Source: Tritrichomonas musculus (taxonomy: Eukaryota > Parabasalia > Tritrichomonadida > Tritrichomonadidae). From it: a stretch of 64,000 nucleotides of DNA. Location of the stretch: the NCBI GenBank assembly GCA_039105265.1, contig JAPFFF010000035.1, positions 496,001 to 560,000 of the forward strand, read 5' to 3'. The notes below the pieces were generated by a model that searched no databases, was not told the DNA's origin, and was given only the letters and a program-made list of their open reading frames with translations. This document shows, one piece after another, positions 42,101 to 52,800 of this stretch (position 1 is the first letter of the stretch; every line of letters starts with the position of its first letter). Both the position numbers and the translations under genes were made by a program.

Positions 42101-42314
42101 CTTGTTCATGGCTTCCAAAATTAACTGAAGCATATGCATATGGAGATCCATCAAGATTTAATCTTGTCGTTATTGAAGGTTCTGATACGGGTTTGAAATC
42201 TAAATTATCGAAGAGAGATAAAAAATCTGATTTTGATATCGTTACAGGTTCACCTGTTTTTGAGCTTATATAAACAGGTAGATCTTGGACAAGAATAGGA
42301 ACTGTTGTAGCCAT
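39180..42314 (-). CDS. RRM-RRM-RCC1-DEDDy exonuclease fusion protein
   Basis: The protein has 1044 residues and is intact. Two RRMs come first: 5-94 (RNP1-like YAYASVNF) and 107-181 (RNP2 IIIINL, RNP1 LSYGIIQF). The linker and order recall RRM1-2 of poly(A)-binding protein. Residues about 195-565 carry RCC1-type blade repeats (GRGSNKYGQLG, VSCGVDHSLFL, VCGNNRSGQLF). About 585-696 is an acidic tandem repeat, then a short coiled coil and a second acidic stretch. Residues 849-1044 are a 3'-5' exonuclease of the RNase D/WRN class: D875 and E877 in VDFEWH, an Asp near 949 in GKGMDFDK, and Y1019 with D1023 in YAAFDAF. This suggests RNA-guided 3'-end trimming, possibly of poly(A) RNA; that is inference. 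The 3' half is GC-richer than the surroundings. Confidence 0.88.
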   Translation of the reverse strand: MATTVPILVQDLPVYISSKTGEPVTISKSDFLSLFDNLDFKPVSEPSITTRLNLDGSPYAYASVNFGSHEQAIEALSQINFTLINNVPIRAALWDQKTRSDLLAGENKIIIINLPIDMSISTLENTMNDFGHVIDCQIPTRYGKPLSYGIIQFDDHDDVIDTCSFLYKKSFDGKKVQVIEMPDKPVKKIQNLNKNFKELLYFSGKNESNQLFYKKSDFISPPISYPIQNLSLSYSVYSEHSIMILENEKAAAVGSNSSHQINHSIPQLFDKQTIIYIQNSKDLKIDSFSSAVCGSKYTLYLCNPTEKINHSFLALQSTAKNATVFDPGKKVPVALYGGENVSAAINSDGTIIFTNQKHFFFAHLPDNEKAIQLACTNKIIFALSKSGHLYRTPSNPSKNANNIEFSLINEVSDITFVCIAGTSGHALAVDEDGLVYGRGSNKYGQLGMNSLEEDLIEDFVRLPKFSKSKVVSVSCGVDHSLFLNERGTIYVCGNNRSGQLFLSKLEMDDCVIKPTRTPIKSGATFCIAGNGLSVAFLYSQPPPSTPNQKYEGDFIESDQSQDSENENNEEEEETQESDHQDSEYNDNENPNSEDNDNENSNSDGNDNENSNSDGNDNENSNSDGNDNENSNSDGNENSRSDGNDNENSRSDGNDNENSRSEDNDNENSRSEDNDNENLDNNGNENPNSDGNDNENNASDDDDDDKTIDYDASYKMQLKRVHNEINQIAECVSKHNEAINQFIKENIEVSKTIEQIFKRIASLASPSQEQPPTAVQNEQDEELNNEEDNEELEFDEENEEEDDEVNNDEDSIEKVLFSKGQNSLDALSNVPWGAGTTKYVEFFRNKLTRVEVIDMTSPSLKKSLEALKDGHPISVDFEWHPDFSARSNNPISLFQFCSSKGVLIVLNAKNIVQNQSNLKSPSDFKKACPNGISVLQKFFSSNSFYGKGMDFDKMKVKQLFGRSFQFEDIAVTRLQPHKYTLNFSKLVEMICGKTVAQFKDKKISTSKWNKRPLSSKQMIYAAFDAFATRLFWKHFVEKFGEEEIL
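40225..40560 (-). repeat. Acidic 10-residue tandem repeat in the fusion protein
   Basis: About eleven units of 10 residues (variants of NDNENSNSDG, with Asn-Ser, Arg-Ser and shorter forms) encoded by about 30-bp repeats. Frame is kept throughout, so copy number can change without breaking the protein. It forms a flexible acidic spacer. Confidence 0.85.
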
Positions 42315-42320
42315 ATTTAA

Positions 42321-42328
42321 ATAATGAT
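42321..42328 (-). promoter_or_regulatory. Candidate initiator (TCATTAT)
   Basis: The minus-strand TCATTAT puts the start A at 42325, 11 bases before the ATG of the fusion gene. This is a full match to the trichomonad initiator consensus at the usual distance. Confidence 0.5.
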
Positions 42329-42921
42329 TAAAATTTTTGACTTAGTTTCAATTAATGAAAAAGTTAAAAAAAAAATGAAAAATTTCTCATAAATTTTTGA
42401 AATATTTTTTTAAAAAATATGTACTTATATATACATATTATTTATTAAATCATGTTATTCTATATTTTTAACAAATAAAAAGTGATTATTTCTTTTGGAT
42501 TAGACTTGTTATTTTGAGAATAGATATTAAAAACGTCATTTTTTGTTTCTGATTCATAATTATCAGTTTTAAAGTTTGATATTGAGATTATCGATTTCAT
42601 GATATCAGATATCAAATGATATAAAATTAAGTGAAAACGTGATATCAATTAGCAAGATCTTAAACAGATTTATCTTTTTTTGTAATTATTATTCTGGTTA
42701 GCTTAGTCAATGGCACTATTGTGAATTTCAAAAAATGCGTAAAATTTCAATTAAAAATTATGAAATGTGATATGAAATAATACCAATTTACAGCAAATAC
42801 GAAATGCAACTGTTGAAAAAAATATGAGTGATGAGAAAATGTTAATGACAATGACACAGAATAAAAGAAAAAGTTAAATATAGCATTAATATGTTTCTTA
42901 GTGTTCTTGATATTAAGATTA
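42329..42921. other. AT-rich spacer
   Basis: Repeated gatatca words near 42600-42650; no gene. Confidence 0.45.
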
Positions 42922-43083
42922 TTATCCTAGGAAAACATCAGATCCAAATGATATTACTGAAGACGGAATTGCTATCTTTTTATGGGAGATACGATTATGA
43001 AAAGCATTGTTTTCAATTGACATCAATGATGATAAATTTTCATTTGTGTTAAATATTTTGTAACTATTAATGGCGCACTCCAT
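42922..43083 (-). pseudogene. BspA-like LRR_5 remnant
   Basis: A 53-codon minus-strand frame reads NENLSSLMSIENNAFHNRIS then IAIPSSVISFGSDVF, one to two LRR_5 units. Nothing recognisable continues it on either side. It is a scrap of a lost LRR gene. Confidence 0.6.
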
Positions 43084-43857
43084 TACTTTGAAAGGTTATT
43101 GAAGAAGGCATTGTCATTTGTGTTAAATATTTAGCAAATAGTATATATATATCCCAAATTTGGTTTTTATATTTAATTGAATCATTTGCAATTTAAGAAT
43201 TGAATTTTTGCAAGTTTAAAAATTCAAAAATCTAGATTATCGATGGTAAAGATGTATGCGCTTTATTTGCCACAACATTTTTAAACTTTTTTTGCCAATT
43301 TTCACAATCACCATGGTTAGAATCTCGATATATTTATGATATGAATTTACTTCATTCAGAAAAAACGTCATTTCGATATTTATTCAGATATTTAATTTGA
43401 CGAATTTATTAAATTTTTTAACTTAAATCTAACAACTCGCTTATTTTCAAAAAACAAATGTAATTTGTTAATGTAAATTATTTTTCATTAAGTTTTTTTT
43501 TACTACAAATAGTTTTCTAAAACATTGATTTCAATTCTTCCTTAGAGCAAAGTTTTTATAAAACTGGTTACTTCTGTATTTTCTCTATTACCTCAATTTT
43601 GCGATAGCTTTTCAGTTTTAAGATATTTTTTTGAATTTTAATGAAAGTTGTTTTAAAATAACTTTTTGATTTGTAATTTTACGCAAAATCAAAAATATGG
43701 TAAGTTTAAACTACAATTTATTAAAATAATTAATATCAAAACGATTTATAACAAAAAATATATTTATTAATTTCATCTCATTGAAAAATATTGTTTGCTT
43801 TTACATTTTTTTGTTAAAAAAAATAAAAGCAACGATAATTCAAATATTTTGTTCTAT
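43084..43857. other. AT-rich spacer
   Basis: Contains gaaggcattg/catttgtgttaaatattt words repeated from the LRR remnant (43044 and 43110), but no further gene. It is the 3' side of the giant gene. Confidence 0.45.
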
Positions 43858-46800
43858 TTAAATGGCAATTGAAGAATCTCCTTGTGTTGAAGTTGTCGAT
43901 TGATTCTTCTTCTTAATAACAAGGAAGTAGACAAGAAGAGCGATGATTGCAGCCACAACAACAACGCAAGCGATAACGATACCTGCAATGGCTCCTCCTG
44001 ATAATCCACCTTTATCGTCGTCAGGTTTCTTTTCTTGTGCAGTCTTCATTGCAACTAAATTGCATTTATTAGTTCCAGCTTCTCTGCATTCAGCATTATT
44101 GAAACCAGATCCTCCATTGAATTTCATTTGATTGCAAGTGTCCATGCATTTTTCACCGTTAAATTGAGAAAGAATTGCTGTTTCTATTTCTGTATCTTCA
44201 AGGATAAGTTCATTCTGTATTTGGTCGAATAAGGCAATTGTCTTTTCTTTTAAGTCAGGGAATGGAGAATTAAATACAATAGGAATATCTGTATTAGATG
44301 TATTATATGCAACTAAGTAATTCTTGATATTAACATCATTAGAGTCTATTTTTAATAAAGAATTCAGTCCAACTTTAATAGTATCGATTGTCATTTTCTT
44401 TGGTGTAAATGAAGCACCTCCTTCAACTTTAGCTATTTCACATGAAAGTGATTTAGTTCCTTCGCCAGATAATGTTTGATCACCAAAGATATCTAATTCT
44501 TTAAGATTCAAATCACTCTCCGAAGTGAAACCTTTGATTGGAGAATCTTCTGGATCAATGGTAACTTTTCCGATAGAAATGGCGTCTTTATTTTCATCAT
44601 TAATTGTTATTTGTCCGTTTCCTTTGATTTCAATGTTTTCAGAATTTTTAGGTACTTGAAGTTTTGCGTTTTCAGGGCAATCAACAATAACAGGAGAATT
44701 TGTTTTAATTGATATGGTCTCAGAAGTTGTAGGTAGATCCAGTAGAATAGGTGGTCCAGCACTTTCTATTGTAATAGTTTTGGCATCTTGTGGAATTGAA
44801 ACTTTATAAGTCAATCCTTCTTCTGGATTTGGTATTTTACTTGGATTTAATGTTACAACATTATCTTTATAATCATATGCTTCTGATTTTTCATCTGTAG
44901 GATAGTTGGTTATATTCAAAAGATTTGGAGTAACTGGTTTTGGAGGCTCAATACATTGATTATTTACAAAATCATAATTATCTTCGCAGGCGCAAATATC
45001 CTTATTAAGAGTTGATGTTTTGAAATGATTAGCTGAATCACATTTGTTGCAAATGTTTGGTGTATCTTTATAACATTCCAAGCATCCAACAATATTATTA
45101 CTACAGTTAATTGGTGTTGTATCAATCTTCTTAACACATATTCCTTCATCATCTCTATTGTATGAATGGAATTCATAGCCATCTAAGCATGATGTACAAT
45201 AAAATTCAGTAGAAGAAAGTTGTTTACATTCCTTGCAGCCATGTTGTCCATTGCAAGAAGATAGACATGGGAAACCACCATCTGCAGCATATCCTTCGTC
45301 ACATTTATTGCATTTTCCATTGCTAACACCATATCCATTTGCGCACTCAAGGCATCTTTCTGGGCTTCCTGTGCATCGTATGCAATTTTCATCTTGGCAT
45401 TCTTCTTTGATTTCATCTTTCTTAATACAACCATCTTCATAAAATTCTTCAGAATCACTATCACAGTCACAGTATGGAATACTTGTATCATTTATCAATT
45501 GTAACTTTCTACTTTCATCACATTTAACGCAAATACTGGATCCTTCATAAGCGCATTCTAGGCATCCATATACATCTTCAGCACATGGTCCAGGTACATT
45601 TTTGATGCATGATTTTTGATCTTTGCTGGGATGATAATCTTCTCCACAATAAGTGCAATAAATTTGCCTATTTTCTGTGAAACATTGAGTACAATTCTCA
45701 ATAATTGAGCAATCTGGTTTACAAGGAGATTTTGTATTGACAAATAATCCTTCTGCGCATTCTGAACATTGGCCACCTCTAAGTCCATATTTATCATTGC
45801 ATTCAATGCATACTTTATGAGTAGAATCACAAGTTTTACAATTTGTAACGTATGCTGAGCATGTAGATGTTTCAGGGGTATCAGCTTTGCATGGTTGAGT
45901 GACTGAAACAAATTTGCCAGCATCACATAATTTACACTTTCCATCTGTTTCTAATCCATATTTGTCTTCACATTTTGTGCATGTAGTTGAGGACGTTGCA
46001 CATTCAGCACAATTTGTTAGAGATGAATCGCATTTGATAATATCTGAAATTTGTGGATTTGAAGAATCTTGCTCGGGTTGATTTGAAGAATCAGATTCAT
46101 CTTCTTGTGATTCTGATATTGAAGGAATTTCAATTATGTCAGAGCAAGCATTATTTTGTGGTGGATTTCCATCAGTGCATGTTGTGCATTCCATTGCTGA
46201 ATTTGCAGTGCTATAGCCGCATACTTTACAGTTAGCAAGAACAGTGCTGCAAGCTACACAAGCACCACTCTGATCGAGTCCATAATTGTCATTACATTCT
46301 TTGCAAGTATCAGCACCACCTTCGACAACGCATGTCTTGCAATTAGCAGGTACTGTTGTGCAAGATTCGTCGACAGAGCAAGCATCATTTTGTGGTGGAT
46401 TTCCATCAGTGCATGTTGTGCATTCCATTGCTGAATTTGCAGTGCTATAGCCGCATACTTTGCAGTTAGCAAGAACAGTGCTGCAAGCTACACAAGCACC
46501 ACTCTGATCGAGTCCATAATTGTCATTACATTCTTTGCAAGTATCAGCACCACCTTCGACAACGCATGTCTTGCAATTAGCAGGTACTGTTGTGCAAGAT
46601 TCGTCGACAGAGCAAGCATCATTTTGTGGTGGATTTCCATCAGTGCATGTTGTGCATTCCATTGCTGAATTTGCAGTGCTATAGCCGCATACTTTGCAGT
46701 TAGCAAGAACAGTGCTGCAAGCTACACAAGCACCACTCTGATCGAGTCCATAATTGTCATTACATTCTTTGCAGGTATCAGCACCACCTTCGACAACGCA

Positions 46801-49800
46801 TGTCTTGCAATTAGCAGGTACTGTTGTGCAAGATTCGTCGACAGAGCAAGCATCATTTTGTGGTGGATTTCCATCAGTGCATGTTGTGCATTCCATTGCT
46901 GAATTTGCAGTGCTATAGCCGCATACTTTACAGTTAGCAAGAACAGTGCTGCAAGCTACACAAGCACCACTCTGATCGAGTCCATAATTGTCATTACATT
47001 CTTTGCAAGTATCAGCACCACCTTCGACAACGCATGTCTTGCAATTAGCAGGTACTGTTGTGCAAGATTCGTCGACAGAGCAAGCATCATTTTGTGGTGG
47101 ATTTCCATCAGTGCATGTTGTGCATTCCATTGCTGAATTTGCAGTGCTATAGCCGCATACTTTGCAGTTAGCAAGAACAGTGCTGCAAGCTACACAAGCA
47201 CCACTCTGATCGAGTCCATAATTGTCATTACATTCTTTGCAGGTATCAGCACCACCTTCGACAACGCATGTCTTGCAATTAGCAGGTACTGTTGTGCAAG
47301 ATTCGTCGACAGAGCAAGCATCATTTTGTGGTGGATTTCCATCAGTGCATGTTGTGCATTCCATTGCTGAATTTGCAGTGCTATAGCCGCATACTTTACA
47401 GTTAGCAAGAACAGTGCTGCAAGCTACACAAGCACCACTCTGATCGAGTCCATAATTGTCATTACATTCTTTGCAAGTATCAGCACCACCTTCGACAACG
47501 CATGTCTTGCAATTAGCAGGTACTGTTGTGCAAGATTCGTCGACAGAGCAAGCATCATTTTGTGGTGGATTTCCATCAGTGCATGTTGTGCATTCCATTG
47601 CTGAATTTGCAGTGCTATAGCCGCATACTTTACAGTTAGCAAGAACAGTGCTGCAAGCTACACAAGCACCACTCTGATCGAGTCCATAATTGTCATTACA
47701 TTCTTTGCAGGTATCAGCACCACCTTCGACAACGCATGTCTTGCAATTAGCAGGTACTGTTGTGCAAGATTCGTCGACAGAGCAAGCATCATTTTGTGGT
47801 GGATTTCCATCAGTGCATGTTGTGCATTCCATTGCTGAATTTGCAGTGCTATAGCCGCATACTTTGCAGTTAGCAAGAACAGTGCTGCAAGCTACACAAG
47901 CACCACTCTGATCGAGTCCATAATTGTCATTACATTCTTTGCAGGTATCAGCACCACCTTCGACAACGCATGTCTTGCAATTAGCAGGTACTGTTGTGCA
48001 AGATTCGTCGACAGAGCAAGCATCATTTTGTGGTGGATTTCCATCAGTGCATGTTGTGCATTCCATTGCTGAATTTGCAGTGCTATAGCCGCATACTTTA
48101 CAGTTAGCAAGAACAGTGCTGCAAGCTACACAAGCACCACTCTGATCGAGTCCATAATTGTCATTACATTCTTTGCAAGTATCAGCACCACCTTCGACAA
48201 CGCATGTCTTGCAATTAGCAGGTACTGTTGTGCAAGATTCGTCGACAGAGCAAGCATCATTTTGTGGTGGATTTCCATCAGTGCATGTTGTGCATTCCAT
48301 TGCTGAATTTGCAGTGCTATAGCCGCATACTTTGCAGTTAGCAAGAACAGTGCTGCAAGCTACACAAGCACCACTCTGATCGAGTCCATAATTGTCATTA
48401 CATTCTTTGCAGGTATCAGCACCACCTTCGACAACGCATGTCTTGCAATTAGCAGGTACTGTTGTGCAAGATTCGTCGACAGAGCAAGCATCATTTTGTG
48501 GTGGATTTCCATCAGTGCATGTTGTGCATTCCATTGCTGAATTTGCAGTGCTATAGCCGCATACTTTGCAGTTAGCAAGAACAGTGCTGCAAGCTACACA
48601 AGCACCACTCTGATCGAGTCCATAATTGTCATTACATTCTTTGCAAGTATCAGCACCACCTTCGACAACGCATGTCTTGCAATTAGCAGGTACTGTTGTG
48701 CAAGATTCGTCGACAGAGCAAGCATCATTTTGTGGTGGATTTCCATCAGTGCATGTTGTGCATTCCATTGCTGAATTTGCAGTGCTATAGCCGCATACTT
48801 TACAGTTAGCAAGAACAGTGCTGCAAGCTACACAAGCACCACTCTGATCGAGTCCATAATTGTCATTACATTCTTTGCAGGTATCAGCACCACCTTCGAC
48901 AACGCATGTCTTGCAATTAGCAGGTACTGTTGTGCAAGATTCGTCGACAGAGCAAGCATCATTTTGTGGTGGATTTCCATCAGTGCATGTTGTGCATTCC
49001 ATTGCTGAATTTGCAGTGCTATAGCCGCATACTTTACAGTTAGCAAGAACAGTGCTGCAAGCTACACAAGCACCACTCTGATCGAGTCCATAATTGTCAT
49101 TACATTCTTTGCAGGTATCAGCACCACCTTCGACAACGCATGTCTTGCAATTAGCAGGTACTGTTGTGCAAGATTCGTCGACAGAGCAAGCATCATTTTG
49201 TGGTGGATTTCCATCAGTGCATGTTGTGCATTCCATTGCTGAATTTGCAGTGCTATAGCCGCATACTTTACAGTTAGCAAGAACAGTGCTGCAAGCTACA
49301 CAAGCACCACTCTGATCGAGTCCATAATTGTCATTACATTCTTTGCAGGTATCAGCACCACCTTCGACAACGCATGTCTTGCAATTAGCAGGTACTGTTG
49401 TGCAAGATTCGTCGACAGAGCAAGCATCATTTTGTGGTGGATTTCCATCAGTGCATGTTGTGCATTCCATTGCTGAATTTGCAGTGCTATAGCCGCATAC
49501 TTTACAGTTAGCAAGAACAGTGCTGCAAGCTACACAAGCACCACTCTGATCGAGTCCATAATTGTCATTACATTCTTTGCAGGTATCAGCACCACCTTCG
49601 ACAACGCATGTCTTGCAATTAGCAGGTACTGTTGTGCAAGATTCGTCGACAGAGCAAGCATCATTTTGTGGTGGATTTCCATCAGTGCATGTTGTGCATT
49701 CCATTGCTGAATTTGCAGTGCTATAGCCGCATACTTTACAGTTAGCAAGAACAGTGCTGCAAGCTACACAAGCACCACTCTGATCGAGTCCATAATTGTC

Positions 49801-52800
49801 ATTACATTCTTTGCAGGTATCAGCACCACCTTCGACAACGCATGTCTTGCAATTAGCAGGTACTGTTGTGCAAGATTCGTCGACAGAGCAAGCATCATTT
49901 TGTGGTGGATTTCCATCAGTGCATGTTGTGCATTCCATTGCTGAATTTGCAGTGCTATAGCCGCATACTTTGCAGTTAGCAAGAACAGTGCTGCAAGCTA
50001 CACAAGCACCACTCTGATCGAGTCCATAATTGTCATTACATTCTTTGCAAGTATCAGCACCACCTTCGACAACGCATGTCTTGCAATTAGCAGGTACTGT
50101 TGTGCAAGATTCGTCGACAGAGCAAGCATCATTTTGTGGTGGATTTCCATCAGTGCATGTTGTGCATTCCATTGCTGAATTTGCAGTGCTATAGCCGCAT
50201 ACTTTACAGTTAGCAAGAACAGTGCTGCAAGCTACACAAGCACCACTCTGATCGAGTCCATAATTGTCATTACATTCTTTGCAGGTATCAGCACCACCTT
50301 CGACAACGCATGTCTTGCAATTAGCAGGTACTGTTGTGCAAGATTCGTCGACAGAGCAAGCATCATTTTGTGGTGGATTTCCATCAGTGCATGTTGTGCA
50401 TTCCATTGCTGAATTTGCAGTGCTATAGCCGCATACTTTGCAGTTAGCAAGAACAGTGCTGCAAGCTACACAAGCACCACTCTGATCGAGTCCATAATTG
50501 TCATTACATTCTTTGCAGGTATCAGCACCACCTTCGACAACGCATGTCTTGCAATTAGCAGGTACTGTTGTGCAAGATTCGTCGACAGAGCAAGCATCAT
50601 TTTGTGGTGGATTTCCATCAGTGCATGTTGTGCATTCCATTGCTGAATTTGCAGTGCTATAGCCGCATACTTTGCAGTTAGCAAGAACAGTGCTGCAAGC
50701 TACACAAGCACCACTCTGATCGAGTCCATAATTGTCATTACATTCTTTGCAAGTATCAGCACCACCTTCGACAACGCATGTCTTGCAATTAGCAGGTACT
50801 GTTGTGCAAGATTCGTCGACAGAGCAAGCATCATTTTGTGGTGGATTTCCATCAGTGCATGTTGTGCATTCCATTGCTGAATTTGCAGTGCTATAGCCGC
50901 ATACTTTGCAGTTAGCAAGAACAGTGCTGCAAGCTACACAAGCACCACTCTGATCGAGTCCATAATTGTCATTACATTCTTTGCAAGTATCAGCACCACC
51001 TTCGACAACGCATGTCTTGCAATTAGCAGGTACTGTTGTGCAAGATTCGTCGACAGAGCAAGCATCATTTTGTGGTGGATTTCCATCAGTGCATGTTGTG
51101 CATTCCATTGCTGAATTTGCAGTGCTATAGCCGCATACTTTACAGTTAGCAAGAACAGTGCTGCAAGCTACACAAGCACCACTCTGATCGAGTCCATAAT
51201 TGTCATTACATTCTTTGCAGGTATCAGCACCACCTTCGACAACGCATGTCTTGCAATTAGCAGGTACTGTTGTGCAAGATTCGTCGACAGAGCAAGCATC
51301 ATTTTGTGGTGGATTTCCATCAGTGCATGTTGTGCATTCCATTGCTGAATTTGCAGTGCTATAGCCGCATACTTTACAGTTAGCAAGAACAGTGCTGCAA
51401 GCTACACAAGCACCACTCTGATCGAGTCCATAATTGTCATTACATTCTTTGCAAGTATCAGCACCACCTTCGACAACGCATGTCTTGCAATTAGCAGGTA
51501 CTGTTGTGCAAGATTCGTCGACAGAGCAAGCATCATTTTGTGGTGGATTTCCATCAGTGCATGTTGTGCATTCCATTGCTGAATTTGCAGTGCTATAGCC
51601 GCATACTTTGCAGTTAGCAAGAACAGTGCTGCAAGCTACACAAGCACCACTCTGATCGAGTCCATAATTGTCATTACATTCTTTGCAGGTATCAGCACCA
51701 CCTTCGACAACGCATGTCTTGCAATTAGCAGGTACTGTTGTGCAAGATTCGTCGACAGAGCAAGCATCATTTTGTGGTGGATTTCCATCAGTGCATGTTG
51801 TGCATTCCATTGCTGAATTTGCAGTGCTATAGCCGCATACTTTACAGTTAGCAAGAACAGTGCTGCAAGCTACACAAGCACCACTCTGATCGAGTCCATA
51901 ATTGTCATTACATTCTTTGCAGGTATCAGCACCACCTTCGACAACGCATGTCTTGCAATTAGCAGGTACTGTTGTGCAAGATTCGTCGACAGAGCAAGCA
52001 TCATTTTGTGGTGGATTTCCATCAGTGCATGTTGTGCATTCCATTGCTGAATTTGCAGTGCTATAGCCGCATACTTTACAGTTAGCAAGAACAGTGCTGC
52101 AAGCTACACAAGCACCACTCTGATCGAGTCCATAATTGTCATTACATTCTTTGCAGGTATCAGCACCACCTTCGACAACGCATGTCTTGCAATTAGCAGG
52201 TACTGTTGTGCAAGATTCGTCGACAGAGCAAGCATCATTTTGTGGTGGATTTCCATCAGTGCATGTTGTGCATTCCATTGCTGAATTTGCAGTGCTATAG
52301 CCGCATACTTTGCAGTTAGCAAGAACAGTGCTGCAAGCTACACAAGCACCACTCTGATCGAGTCCATAATTGTCATTACATTCTTTGCAAGTATCAGCAC
52401 CACCTTCGACAACGCATGTCTTGCAATTAGCAGGTACTGTTGTGCAAGATTCGTCGACAGAGCAAGCATCATTTTGTGGTGGATTTCCATCAGTGCATGT
52501 TGTGCATTCCATTGCTGAATTTGCAGTGCTATAGCCGCATACTTTGCAGTTAGCAAGAACAGTGCTGCAAGCTACACAAGCACCACTCTGATCGAGTCCA
52601 TAATTGTCATTACATTCTTTGCAAGTATCAGCACCACCTTCGACAACGCATGTCTTGCAATTAGCAGGTACTGTTGTGCAAGATTCGTCGACAGAGCAAG
52701 CATCATTTTGTGGTGGATTTCCATCAGTGCATGTTGTGCATTCCATTGCTGAATTTGCAGTGCTATAGCCGCATACTTTACAGTTAGCAAGAACAGTGCT

